A stretch of DNA of 64,000 nt from Amblyomma americanum (taxonomy: Eukaryota > Arthropoda > Arachnida > Ixodida > Ixodidae): positions 118,334,281 through 118,398,280 of the forward strand of contig NC_135498.1 in assembly GCF_052857255.1 (NCBI RefSeq), read 5' to 3'. Under the pieces are notes generated by a model. That model was not told the origin of the DNA. It saw only the letters and a list, made by a program, of their open reading frames with translations, and ran no database searches. This document shows, piece after piece, positions 1 to 10,065 of this stretch. Position 1 is the first letter of the stretch. Every line of letters begins with the position of its first letter. A program made the translations under genes and the position numbers.

Positions 1-1140
1 AAAACATACAGCCGCTTGCAAGGTGTACTTCAGTGCAGACGCAAGCAGACTTGTACTACAGAGCGCTCGTTCGGTGCTTTGCGGAATGAAGGCGAACTTA
101 TAACGCAGACAGTGGGATTGACTGACAATGCAGGTGCTCAAGCGCTGACGCATAGTCATATAAAACAACCCATACACTGGCAGCGTGTCGTTAAGAAAAC
201 TGCGCTAATACTTTGCTCCATTCTGCAGCACAGTGCTTCAGCGCTCCACACAAGCCTGCTCACGTCTTCATCGCACAACGATATTTAAGACGCAAAATCA
301 CTTATCATGACGACGAGACGGATGTGAAACAGCAGGGATTTAAACATATCCTTCCGGGCAGCAGTGTCGAGGTAGACATTTCTCTCCCGCTGGCCAAGGG
401 CGCGGAAAAGCCAGCGCTTGTCTCAATTCGCTTACAACGGCGCCATACCGCCATTCGCAAACAAGAGCGAAGGGCAAGCTCAGCCGTCGTTTACGATATC
501 CACTTCGGTGAACTCGCTTAAGCATCCATCTTTCCTTTCTCCGTCGCGCATCGAAAAACAGCAGCGGCAAACGCACAGTCGCCGCTCACGATATACGTTC
601 CAAGAGAGGCTCCAGACAACGCGCCGCGCTCAATTCTGCGACGCAATCCGAGACGGCCCCGCTGGCTCTGCTAGGCCTAGCGCCTACGCCGCTTCGGTCA
701 CAGCGTGCGCACTCACACGAGTCACGACTCTCACGCCGTCTTCTGATCCTTTGCGCAGCCTGCTGTGGATTGCATCCCCACCGAAACCAAAACTTGTGGC
801 TTCATTCCGGAACTAAGCGAAAGACATAAAACTACAAAGTTCCACTGGCGCGTTCTTTTGAACAGCAGCAGGAATTCGACCTCGCTCCGTCTCAGTTGCC
901 GTACGGTGTTTTTTTCTACACCGTTCGGAATGTTCCGAATGGCGACCACCACTCCTTTAGAGACTTCTGATGAACGATTGCGGACCTCGTTAGCACACCG
1001 TCAGTTCTAGCTGGTGTGTCTTCGGTGTTTATGATATCATGTGCACCATTTTACCTGTGTTCTCGTCTGGCGATGCGGTGTTTTAAAGCGGACGAACACG
1101 GATAAACCTCCTATCTCGTGTCATTCGTGTTTAGTGCGTA
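1..1140. other. No recognised gene or repeat
   Basis: Short overlapping reading frames occur on both strands (for example at 418-816 plus), but none has a recognisable domain, a convincing start or support from a second copy in this window. I see nothing I can name here. Confidence 0.5.
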
Positions 1141-1218
1141 TGGCGCGGTTCAGGTGTCCAATGATATATGAAACAGATACTGCGCCATTTCCTTTCCCCA
1201 AAAACCAATTATTATTAC
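1141..1218 (+). repeat. SINE 3' end fragment (Ruka-like)
   Basis: Only the last ~75 bp of the tick SINE are present: the GGCGCGGTTCAGGTGTCC box, the GAAACAGATACTGCGCC box, CCCCAAAAACCAATT and a short (ATT)n tail. It sits at the left edge of block A. Block A copy 2 has a shorter version of the same fragment at 26874-26935, so the fragment predates the duplication. Confidence 0.8.
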
Positions 1219-1499
1219 TAAGCAAGGTCTCCAAGGCTTCTCTACTTACTGTACTTTGTCCCACCAATGGTGAGATTGAGAACGCCCAAATTATGTGGTC
1301 GAGGGTCCCTCTCGCCCCACAGTGTTTGCACTGATCGTTATCCCTAAGCTATGGTAGCACGTAAAACGCCTAGACCATCCAAGGCCGCAACATAAGAGCC
1401 TGCGGAGGAAGGTTCGATACCGCTGACTTGTGTAGGAACGGATGCCAAGGTTAAAATTAGCGACAGCAAAACCAAAGTCTAAAATTTCGGAAAAGAGAC

Positions 1500-1800
1500 G
1501 ATCTCACTGGAAGCGGCCAAAATCCTCACCCAATGAACGCTGAATAGGAAAATTCAGTTAATTTGGGCGCCCGCGCACGCTGCCTTCACTGGTAACGAGG
1601 CGGTCCACGAGCTATCGCTAGCTAACTTCCGGGAAGCCATCGCCTCCCCCCCTCCCCGCCCACTGGACATACGACGAGCGCCAGAAAAGTGCGGGGAAAC
1701 AATCGACCATTATAAATTGGGTCGTAGACTGGTACCCCCGCCACATGTTGGCCTAAATAATAGAGAATCTGCCGCGTGTAAGCGGCTCCAATATATTTCC
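1500..1800 (+). pseudogene. LINE RNase H / C-terminal relic
   Basis: Translated with shifts, this reads like the end of a LINE RNase H domain: a W-A-P-A-H-A-A-F-T-G-N-E motif near 1560-1605, then a proline-rich break, then a segment resembling the LINE tail sequence H-Y-K-L-G followed by a K-R-L-Q motif near 1700-1790. The same relic in block A copy 2 (27207-27400, then 27659 onward) has a cleaner frame. No start codon or continuous frame survives. Confidence 0.6.
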
Positions 1801-2278
1801 TGCCAACGCATACGTAGTTCTAACCTAGGACGCTGAAGAGCGCGGGAAGGTTTATAATCAGACGGATGCCTTCCAAAAGCCCTCCTGTGTCTCCAGCATT
1901 TAATATTCCCGAACAATTGTGCACTTAACATCTTAACCACACATCAGCGACCGAAGCAGCAACAACGCGCTAAAGGCTCTCCTCTAACCGCACTTTGGGT
2001 CAGCAAAGTGGCCCCCTGAATTTTTATGCTAATCCGCTGTCCTAGTGTGAATGTGCATGTATCGCGTTGCTGTTTGAATTGCACATGTGTAAACAAACTT
2101 TTGTAGTGAAACTACACCAGGATAGCCAGCGGTGCATTTTAGTTCAGTGTCACTAGTGTACTCAGCATTCGCCACTAGTTGCACCGAGCCACACGTGTTC
2201 CCCCGCAGTGTCGCGCGGCGCCTTTCCTCAAAATCCAGTTTTCAGACCTCTTTCTTCCTTCCTTTGTTCCCTTTCTCC

Positions 2279-2520
2279 TAGCCGCCGCGGTGGCTGAGTG
2301 GTTATGGCGCTCGGCTGCTGGCGCGCAAGATGCGGGTTCGATCTCGGCCGCGGCGGTCGAATTTCGATGGAGGCGAAATTCTAGAGGCCCGTGTGCTGTA
2401 CAATGTCAGTGCACGTTAAAGAACCCCAAGTGGTCTAAATTTTCAGAGCCCTTCACTACGGCGTCTCTCGTAGCATGAGTCACTTTGGGACGTTAAACCC
2501 CCATAAAGCAAACTAAACCT
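2279..2520 (+). repeat. tRNA-derived SINE, second family
   Basis: The head GCCGCGGTGGCTGAGTGGTT is A-box-like, and GCGGGTTCGATCTCGGCC supplies a B box, as in an RNA polymerase III promoter. The body resembles the Ruka-like SINE in its middle (GTCAGTGCACGTTAAAGAAC) but ends differently, with TTTGGGACGTTAAACCCCCA and an A-rich tail. A second copy lies at 28254-28495 in block A copy 2. This is a SINE, not a functional tRNA, because the acceptor pairing and length are wrong. Confidence 0.8.
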
Positions 2521-2620
2521 TTCCCTCCCTCCTATCCCTTACTTTTCGGCGCGTTTCGACTGGCTACCGAGATATTTTAGCTAGTTACTGCGCCATTTCC
2601 TTTCCTCAGTGACCAAACAA
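2521..2620 (+). repeat. SINE 3' end fragment
   Basis: CCTCCTATCCCTTACTTTTC, then a GCGCGTTTCGA box and ACTGCGCCATTTCCTTTCC, match the 3' third of the Ruka-like SINE. It follows the second-family SINE directly, and the same junction is present in block A copy 2 near 28496-28590. Confidence 0.6.
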
Positions 2621-2639
2621 AACAAGTGAGCCGCCGGCG

Positions 2640-3236
2640 TTCATTGGCGTTGACAGTGTTCTAGGGGCCGTTCGTTTTCACCAATGGAACAGCGCACAAC
2701 TGGCGCCCTCTGGTCGCATCATTGTTGGAGGGAAATGGCTCCCTGGGTCAATGGAGACCTCAATCTCGCTTTCATGTACATACGTGGGGTTGGTGTTAAA
2801 CTGCAGAAACCTGCTTTTATTGCGTTCCGCACACTGGATAGACCATACCTATTGTTTTGGATTGCATATCCTGAGTCTGGCTTAAGGAAGTGCCACTCTC
2901 CATCGACTGGTGACCACCCAGGTCACCGTAATTCTTAAATCCAACAAAGCAGTAAGCCAGGATAGTTGGTACATTCTTTGCGTGGAAACAGCGCAGCAGA
3001 AGGCCATCGACACGGACACCCTCCGTCCCATCTCCTGTGCGGGCAAACTCGTGAAGACGATGGTACCCGACAGGTCGTCCGAGTTTATGCAATCCCAACA
3101 CCTTTTTGCAGACACCACGTTCATGTTTCCCCACACAGATCTGCACAGGATGTCCTGCTACAACTCATTGGGGCTGTCCTCGACCCCGTGAAATGCCCCC
3201 TCAATGACAAGTTCCTACTCACCTTGGATTTAAAGG
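2640..3236 (+). pseudogene. LINE reverse transcriptase relic (5' part)
   Basis: With frameshifts, 2895-3236 reads as the fingers/palm start of a non-LTR reverse transcriptase: I-D-W followed by V-T-V-I-L-K-S-N-K-A-V-S, then R-P-I-S-C-A-G-K-L-V-K-T-M-V, then L-D-L-K-G just before the conserved aspartate region, where it is cut. The upstream ~200 bp (from GCGTTCATTGGCGTTGACAG) is a repeat seen again at 28610 and, inverted, near 30486-30665. The fuller copy is at 28650-29880. Confidence 0.65.
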
Positions 3237-3480
3237 GTCACTGAGGAGAACGCTATCAATTATTTTTGTTAGCAAAATCTGTTAGTTCGGCAATTCATGG
3301 CGTTGTGGCCGCTTCTCCGGGAGCGAAAGATGCATTTATTTCAATGAAATTTGGATTCGAAGTTGAAAAAGTTTTTCCCGCCGCTCCGATTCAAACTCGA
3401 GAACTCTTATGACGTGATGGAGAACTCTTTTGACGTCACAGGACGGAGTGACGTAAAACGTGACGTAAACGGAGACTCCG
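3237..3480. repeat. Dispersed repeat beginning GGTCACTGAGGAGAA
   Basis: The left edge resembles the start of the repeat at 5452 (TTTAAAGGGACACTAAGGAG). It interrupts the reverse-transcriptase relic of block A copy 1. No coding capacity is seen. It contains several TGACGT motifs (3411-3470), which could be chance or element-internal promoter sites. The family is unidentified. Confidence 0.4.
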
Positions 3481-4489
3481 TGATGTCTGGACGCTAGCGG
3501 TGCGGTCTAGCAGCTGTCGAAATGAAAACTACCGCCCCCGCACGTTGAAGGCATATATCGGGGGTCGCTACCGTCGCTTCGTTCACGTTTGCACCGGCGT
3601 CTTGCCAGCGTTTCGATGGATCCTGTTGCCGAACCCGACGACGAAGTTCTCGCAAAAACTCCGGCCTGCATTTCAGCGACCTCAGAGAGCGTGCGATGCT
3701 TTTGAGGGAGCACGGTTAGGTTAGGCGCCGCCGGGTCATTTCCCCCTTCCGCCGTGAGCAGCCGCTCCCAGTGCGGGGAGTCGCGAGGGGCCGGGTCAAG
3801 TTCGGTGCCTTGCGCCGATCAGAGGCTGGCCGGGGCTTTGGGGCCAACGGATTGTGATTTCTTGAACGGCGCGGTTGCACGGTGCAGCAGGCGGCGTCGA
3901 GGCATCTCACGGTTGCAAGGGCCAAGTTATTTATTTATTTGCCACAAAAAACAGATGGGTGCTCAAGGGCGGTCGCGTTTAAAATTTGCGGCTTGAAACT
4001 AAAGCCGACGCACGACGCTTCAACGGCTTCCGCTTGATCCAAACGGGTCCACTGGATCGGGCTCTCTCGCGCTCTTGCATGTACCTTCAGATGTGTACTG
4101 TGAATGTAATAAATTAGCCGAGAGCTCGAAAAGAACAGCTCCGCCCAACTGCCGAAGCTATTGAATTACGACACAACGCGCACCTCGCCGCGGAGTCGAA
4201 TCAGTCTGGCCGGGCCGGCGGCGGCTGGCGCACTCAGAGACATGCTGCACGTCCCCGCCAGTGCGGTCAGAGTGCGCCGAGGTCGCCGAGCGCGTCGGCG
4301 TTCAAGCGCAGTTGGCGCTTAGGCCGACGTGACGTCGCCGTACAGCGAGCGCGCGTTACGCTGGAGCATAAACGCGCCTTAGCAGAGCCTGCGCTTAACC
4401 GCTAACTAACGTATTCGGTGGCGGCATCTATGAGAGCCACAGAAACCCCCCGCCCACTCACTGAATAAAAATAAAATCCTGTGACGAGG
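3481..4489. other. No gene recognised; GC-rich in part
   Basis: 3700-3900 and 4190-4400 are GC- and CpG-rich, with scattered short frames. An AATAAA-type hexamer occurs at 4108. I see no domain or repeat structure that I can name. Confidence 0.4.
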
Positions 4490-4490
4490 C

Positions 4491-4550
4491 TGTGACGAAC
4501 CACGGTCTTCGGCGTTTCAGGCGAAGACGCTGCCACTCCGCCACGACGGC
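4491..4550 (-). repeat. tRNA-like SINE head (third type)
   Basis: On the minus strand the sequence starts GCCGTCGTGGCGGAGTGG, has a short stem around C-C-T-G-A-A-A-C, and then GTGGTTCGTCACA, resembling A and B boxes of a serine-type tRNA. An AT-rich stretch follows. The anticodon arm is imperfect, so a tRNA-derived SINE head or tRNA pseudogene is more likely than a working tRNA. Confidence 0.35.
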
Positions 4551-4949
4551 TCAATGTGTAACTGCCCATAAGGGCGCATCTATTGAATGCAATCTTCCGA
4601 TGCAGAAATCACCGCCCTTTCGCTACATATCTGCTGGCCTAACAGAGCTAGGCCATCCGCACTTTTTCTTAACTGCCTTGTACCTTGTCTCCCGTCCCTA
4701 ATAAGCGATTTCCTTTAAGTAGTTTGAAGTTGACTGACACAGCCGGGAACGTTTCGCCGGGCGAGCATGCGTAGACAAAAACACGAACTGCCTCGTACGA
4801 TCATCTGACCAGCCTTAACAGGCGCCTTCAAAGTTTAACTAGCACTTGAAGCGGCACTTGGAGTTTCTCTGCTGTTCGGTGCGCTTGTATATCGAGGCGC
4901 GTCAAAAACAAAACCACGGGCCACGCAAAGCTCATAGATGCCAAGCGCC

Positions 4950-5090
<141 letters not shown>

Positions 5091-5394
5091 TCGGTTTTGG
5101 GGGGAAAAGAAATGGCGCATTATCTGTCTCATATATCGTTGGACACCTGAACCGCGCCGTAAAGGAAGGGATCAAGGAGGGAGTGAAAGCAGAAAGGAAG
5201 GAAGAGGTGCCGTAGTGGAGGGCTCCGAAAAATTTCGACCACCTGGGAAGCTTTAACGTGAACCGACATCGCACAGCACACGGGCGCCTTAGCGTTTTTC
5301 CTCCATAAAAACGCAGCCGCCGCGGTCAGGTTCGCACCCGGGGAACTTCGGATCGGTAGCCGAGCTCTCTATCCACTGAGTCACCGCACCGCGG
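5091..5394 (-). repeat. SINE, near full length (Ruka-like)
   Basis: Read on the minus strand: tRNA-like head with ACTGAGTCACCGC (A box complement) at the right edge, a B-box region mutated to GTTCGCACCC, the GTTTTTATGGAGG stretch, the TTAAAG and TCGAAAT boxes, the GGTTCAGGTGTCC box and the 3' end at 5091. Its tail is the (AAT)n array to the left. Confidence 0.9.
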
Positions 5395-5451
5395 TTACTT
5401 TGAAAGAGGTGGGTGAGAGTTATATTGTCGGCAACGTAGTCGAATGCTCTC

Positions 5452-5735
5452 TTTAAAGGGACACTAAGGAGATATTGAAGTTGGCTTGTATCGATAGAAT
5501 ACCAGCTCCTGATCACAAAAACCCCGCTCTTACTGAAAGCAAGGCTCTTGTAAGGTAGAAAATAGCAAGAACCAATATACAGGTATCGCCGCCACAGGCC
5601 AATCTCACAAGTACAAGCGTGGCGACGTAATAGGACAAGAGACGCCACCTTGGGGAAATTTCCTTCCTACAAGGGTCGCGAATCTCTGAGGCTGTCAAAG
5701 GGAAGGTTGCGCGGTTCAATATTGAAGTACGTTTG
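5452..5735. repeat. Dispersed repeat beginning TTTAAAGGGACACTAAGGAG
   Basis: Starts with the same kind of edge as the repeat at 3237, and ends near GGTTGCGCGGTTCAATATTG. No ORF with recognisable content. Probably a non-autonomous element, family unidentified. Confidence 0.4.
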
Positions 5736-5803
5736 TTTTAAAACCGATAGTGCACTTTTATCACACAAGGAAGGCAGACCAAAGACAACCTGAATGTTGG
5801 AAG

Positions 5804-7380
5804 CTAAGAAAACCTATGCTTGGCGGCGCCACAGGCGGCCAGGAGAGAGTCGATTTTTTTATGCCCAAGCGCATTAAAAAATCGACCCGCACCGCCGACA
5901 TGGCACCCCCGCACGCGGAACGCCTCGCCCGGTGGTCCCCGGCACCACAGAGCTATGTCGTCTGGATATATGGACATGTACACATGGTGTCGGCCACTCG
6001 GGGGGAGGGAGGCCGGCACCACCGACATGGCCACAATAAACAGAAATGGTGATAAGACAGAGCCCGGGGGCACGGCCATCTCCACCGGGCGAGGTTTGGA
6101 GAGCTTACCCCTACTCATACGCGCAGGGTGCGCCCGCTCAGGAAGCCATGAACGTATCGCAAAAGGCGCCCGCTCACACCAGCCCCCTCAAGCACCGCCA
6201 GAATTGGTGCGCGGTGAACGTTGTCAAAAGCACCAGAGACGTCCAGTAGTAGCAGCAGCGCAACCTGGCCTGCCGCCCTGGCATGCTCCAGCGCTGTAAC
6301 AGCGTCCGATATAGAATCAGCCGTGCACCGCATCCCACGGAAACCCGTCTGCCGTTCGTAAAACAAATCAGCCTCCGCAGCCCGCTCGTTCGGGCGCTGC
6401 AACGCCATATGCTCCATGAGCTTACCTGCCGCCGATGTTAGTGCCACTGGCCGGTATCCGCTCAGCTCCGTAGGTGGGCGCCCTGCTTTTCGGATATGGG
6501 ACAAACGACCGCGGTTCGCCAATCCTCCTGTAGCTCCCCGCGTTCCCACACCAGGTTGATCTGCTGCAGGAGATGTCGTTGCTGCGCATCAAGGTTTCGC
6601 AGCATCTGGTATGTCACCCCGTCCGGTCCGGGCGCCGAGCGGCGGCGGCAGCGCTGCAGCGCATTGTTCAGTTCCGCCGCGTTGAACGGCGCATCACATG
6701 GACCTTCCGAGGCGACGGGCGAGGGACTGGCGTTGCCTCTGGGGCTCTCAGGAGCAGCTATGTTGGCTGCGTTTGCGGTGCTGGGCGGCGCGAACCGATC
6801 GGCAAACCGCTCTGTCAACTCTTCAAAGCTGAGCCCGCTGGAGATTGCGAGTGCGGCCAGCGGTTTACGGTTTGCCTGTGGTTCGGTGATGCGCCGCAGA
6901 CTGTCAAACAGCTATGATTTGGCATAGTGAAGCCCACTGCCGGCGGTATAGCTTGGCGTGGTGGCGCGCTGCCACGTCCAAGCGATTGTAGACAGTCCAG
7001 TCGGCGGCTCTGTCAGTCCGTCGCGCCCGTCGCTTTGCGCGATCTCTCTTCTCGCGCAGATTGAGCACCTTCATATCAGGTGTGGGCTGCCCTGCCCTTA
7101 CCTCTGCTCGTTGGGTGGATGCGAGAGCGCTTCGGACTAGACTTGAAAAGAAATCTGCGCCAGTGTCCCGCAGATCAGCGATCTCTGCCTGCATTCACCG
7201 AATGGCGCTGGACGACCTTGCTGTGCATGCCGTTCATCTCCGTCATCGTGAGCGTGAGCAGCCTGGCCTGCGTTGGTCATTGTCACCGCCGAACACAGGC
7301 CGTCGCTCGTTCACGGCGTCTGTGGCCTCCATGGGGAGACCCTGCAACGCCGGGAAGCCTTAGGCCCAGCGTCCGAATGA
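5804..7380 (-). pseudogene. LINE reverse transcriptase, frameshifted fragment
   Basis: Three or more minus frames together give a non-LTR reverse transcriptase. 7194-6904 is a basic linker (R-D-R-A-K-R-R-A-R-R-T). 6818-6462 contains S-A-P-G-P-D-G-V-T-Y and W-E-R-G-E-L-Q-E-D-W. 6549-6115 contains L-S-G-Y-R-P-V-A-L-T-S, R-Q-T-G-F-R and L-L-D-V-S-G-A-F-D-N-V, with the first catalytic aspartate. 6118-5804 contains P-P-G-S-V-L-S-P-F-L-F and a catalytic box changed to Y-P-D-D. The clade resembles the RNase H-bearing I-like LINEs elsewhere in the window, but both ends are missing. It is not functional: frame breaks, and the A-to-P change in the Y-A-D-D box. Confidence 0.8.
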
Positions 7381-7950
7381 GCAGAGAGCTAAAAAACACG
7401 TCCGCTCGCTTCGAGCGCCCGCCGAAGAATCCCCGCATTTTTTCTTCAGATCAGTCTGATTTCTGAAGCCTGAAGAGTGAATGAGGTGCATTGCTTTCAC
7501 CGTAATTTCTAGAATCGCCTAACCGCCAGCCTAGGCTGAGTAACACTCCAAACAGCTTAATACAGACACTAAGCCGTTGAATTTGCCATGCTTAAAAAAA
7601 TTAACTTTAGAGCCATTTTTTTATGAACACACGCCACGCAAGGGCAGTTGGCATCTCGCGTCTTGAGCTCGGCAGCAAAATTTGCAATTATAGGAATTTT
7701 ATTTTCATTCGTGGCGAACCACCTAGCTTCGCTACATGCATATTTGACGTTCAGGCTCACGGATTTGCAAGAATGCAGTTTTCAAGGAATGAATACAACC
7801 TTCGCATAATGAGCTCAGGTTTATTTCTTTCACGTAGCGGTTGTTGACTTTTGCTATAGGTTTATTGCTCCTTAATTCAACTGGTATTAAGCAGCAATCC
7901 ACACGTCTAAACAACTGGAATTTTATGTGAGGATGTAAGAGGCAGACACA
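7381..7950. other. No recognised gene or repeat
   Basis: AT-rich, short frames only. Nothing in it matches other parts of the window by eye. Confidence 0.4.
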
Positions 7951-7955
7951 ATGTC

Positions 7956-8030
7956 AACGCGACAGCGTTAAGGAGCTCGTGGCGCTGAAAAGCCGGTGTC
8001 GTTGGTGTCGGCCGTGAGCGAAAAATCTCT
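7956..8030 (-). repeat. Dispersed tick repeat (CTTAACGCTGTCG unit)
   Basis: The minus strand reads GGCTTTTCAGCGCCACGAGC then CTCCTTAACGCTGTCGCGTT. The same unit occurs on the plus strand at 42056-42137, where the DNA transposon is inserted, and in part near 41995. It gives the likely pre-insertion sequence for that transposon. Confidence 0.5.
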
Positions 8031-8105
8031 CCTCTTCCAACTCCTACTCGCAATGTACGCCATTGCCGCAACAGATAGCGCGCGACGACAGCGAAAGGTA
8101 AGCTA

Positions 8106-8265
8106 CGGACGCCTATTACATATTTCGGTCGACAACCCGGACTTCGCCGTAAGGGAAGGAAAATGAAATGAAAATTGGTTTAAGGAGAAAAAGTGGGCCC
8201 AGTATCAGATATCTCTGTGGACACCCAAACCTCGCCGTAAGGAAAGGAAAATGGAATGAAAATTC
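8106..8265 (-). repeat. Two SINE 3' end fragments in tandem
   Basis: Two successive partial copies of the SINE 3' box appear in minus orientation: one around CGACAACCCGGACTTCGCCG, the second around GTGGACACCCAAACCTCGCC. Each is followed by AAGGRAAGGAAAATGRAATG. No head or B box is present. Confidence 0.6.
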
Positions 8266-8853
8266 ATTTTTAAGTAAAAGAAGGAACGCGTCTGGCATAT
8301 CTCTAGTTTGGGTGCAGTGTGTCCCTGCGGGCACGGAGGAATCACGCGGTGAGCGGCTAAAAGCGCAACACACATCCGAAGCGCGTTCAGCACGAAGCTT
8401 GCGGCTTGCGGTGCTGCCCGTTCGTTCAGTGAGGAAGCTATGCTGGCGTTCGTGGCATCGGGTTTGTCGAGAACGATGTGCCGACGAACTAAAACTGCAG
8501 CTTGAGTCCCGCGCGTTTCAGCAAGGCTTCTGGCATCGTATTTACGTGGTTTTCCACTCCGCCCGTCCGTTCCGCGCGTCCGTTTCACCGTATGTAGCAG
8601 AGCGGTTTGTCTAACGGGCAAGGCGTCCCGCCGAACGGGCGATTGCGTATCATGGATTCCCTATCAGTGCTGCAACACGCTGTCGCGTTCCACTCTTGAA
8701 GGCGAAGCTTAAGCGTCCTACAATTTTTTTTTTTGCCGTGTGAATATGAGGCGACGGTGACGAACATCGCAGTACACCAAATCTGCGAAGATTCGGCCCT
8801 TCAGTGACAATGGCACTCGACTGCTGCGCCCGAGCAAATGCGATCAATCCAGT
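8266..8853. other. No gene; dispersed repeat at 8575-8725
   Basis: 8575-8725, on the minus strand, contains CTTCAAGAGTGGAACGCGAC, related to CTTCAAGAGTGGGACGTGAC at 44740 and GAGTGACGTGACAGCGCGTC at 41640, so it belongs to a dispersed family. The rest shows frames on both strands without recognisable content. Confidence 0.4.
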
Positions 8854-8860
8854 CGGCTGG

Positions 8861-9092
8861 GGCAGCGTTTCGATAGAGCCTAACCGCAAACGCGCCAGTG
8901 TGCTTTGCGATGTCAGTGGACATTATAGACCCCCACATGGTCGAAATTATTCTGGAGCCCTCCACTATGGCACCTCTTTGTTCCTTTCTTAGTTCCTCCT
9001 ATATCCCTTCCCTTACGGCGTAGTTCGGGTGTCTACCCAGACATGTGAGGAAATTACTGCGTCATTTCCTTTCTTCAAAAATATAAATTGTA
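8861..9092 (+). repeat. SINE, 5' truncated
   Basis: Starts in the GCGTTTCGATAGAGCC region after the tRNA head and runs through the TCGAAATTATTC, GGAGCCCTCCACTA and CATTTCCTTTC boxes. It is followed tail to tail by a minus-strand SINE fragment. The same pair is present at 49111-49545. Confidence 0.8.
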
Positions 9093-9283
9093 AATTGGTT
9101 TTTGGGGAAAGGAAATGGCGGGGTATCGCATATCTCGGCGGACACCTAAAGCGCGCCGTAAGGAAAGAGATAAAGGAGGCACTGACAGAAGAAAGGAAGA
9201 GAGAGGTGCCGTAGTGGAGGGCTCTGGAATAATTTTGAGCACCTGGGGATCTTTAACGTGCACTGAGCAATTCTTGTTTTCAT
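9093..9283 (-). repeat. SINE 3' half
   Basis: ATTGGTTTTTGGGGAAAGGA marks its 3' end and CACCTGGGGATCTTTAACGT its middle. The tRNA head is missing. It opposes the plus SINE to its left, so the pair could form a long hairpin. Confidence 0.8.
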
Positions 9284-9287
9284 GTCT

Positions 9288-9594
9288 GCCGCGGTCATAG
9301 GGCGCTCGACTACCGATCCGGAGTCCTCGGTTTCGAACTCGACCATGGTGGCTGCGTTTTTATGGAGGAAAAACGCTAAGGCGCCCGTGTGCTGTGCGAT
9401 GTCAGTGCACGTTAAAGATCCCCAGGTGGTCGAAATTATTCCGGAGTCCTCCACTACGGCACCAATTTCTTCCTTTATTCTTTCACTCCCTCCCTTATCC
9501 CTTCCCCCACGGCGCGGTTCAGGTGTCCAACGAGATATGAGACAGATACTGCGCCATTTCCTTTCCTCAAAAACCAATTAATAATATTATTATT
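9288..9594 (+). repeat. SINE, near full length, copy-1-specific
   Basis: Head GCCGCGGTCATAGGGCGCTC has lost part of the A box. The rest runs to the CAAAAACCAATTAATAATAT tail. The matching place in block C copy 2 (about 49536) runs straight through without a SINE, so it inserted after the blocks separated. Confidence 0.85.
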
Positions 9595-9634
9595 GTTCAT
9601 ATAGTATAATGAAAATGATAGTTAATGGGAAAGA

Positions 9635-9829
9635 CATGGCGCTCGTGTTCTGTGCGATTAAGGATCCACAGGTGGTCTAAATTATTCAGGAGCCCGCCAC
9701 TACGGCAACTCTATTCTTTCACTACAACTTTCCTCCTCTCTCTTACGGTGCGGTTGCAGTGTCCGGCGGGATTAGACAATTATTGAACTGTTTCATTTCC
9801 TGAAACAATCTATTTTTATTAATATTAAT
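9635..9829 (+). repeat. Diverged SINE, 5' truncated
   Basis: CATGGCGCTCGTGTTCTGTG, GATCCACAGGTGGTCTAAAT and GGTGCGGTTGCAGTGTCC boxes are diverged relatives of the common SINE. It is shared with 49579-49770, so it is ancestral to the block duplication. Confidence 0.6.
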
Positions 9830-10065
9830 AATAATTGGTCTTTGGGGAAAGGAAATGGCGCATTATTCGTCTCATATATTGTTGGCGACCTATACCACGC
9901 TGTAATGGAAGTGTTAAGGGAAGGAGTGAAACAAGAAAGGAAAAATTAGAGGTGCCGTAGTGGAGGGCTCCGGGTTAATTTCGACCACCTGGGGATCTTT
10001 AACGCGCACTGACATCGCAGAGCACACAGGTGCCGTAGCGTTTTGCCTCCATAAAACCAATTTTT
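9830..10065 (-). repeat. SINE, head missing
   Basis: Starts TAATAATAATTGGTCTTTGG and ends near GCGTTTTGCCTCCATAAAAC, before the tRNA head. Shared with 49888-50105 in block C copy 2. Confidence 0.8.

Larger units (their letters stand above)
1219..3238. repeat. Duplicated composite block A, copy 1
   Basis: This stretch is repeated at about 26936-29225 in the same order: a LINE C-terminal relic, an RNase H relic, a tRNA-derived SINE and a reverse-transcriptase relic. Long runs are nearly identical between copies. Copy 1 stops at 3238, inside the reverse-transcriptase relic, where a dispersed repeat beginning GGTCACTGAGGAGAA takes over. Copy 2 continues in homologous LINE sequence. Either a segmental duplication or two copies of a composite element would explain this. 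Confidence 0.75.

Noticed and set aside
418..816. 132-codon plus frame near the left end
   Set aside because: Overlaps other open frames on both strands. It has no domain, no repeat of the frame elsewhere and low-complexity composition.
8168..8621. 148- and 138-codon frames on opposite strands
   Set aside because: They overlap each other and SINE fragments, and neither has a recognisable motif.
9146..9577. Long frames across SINEs, also at 36840-37427, 30947-31444, 44920-45282 and 49162-49530
   Set aside because: They contain the repeated peptide from the SINE body (for example V-H-V-K-D-P-Q-V-V-E-I-I). They recur at every copy and reflect the SINE sequence, not genes.
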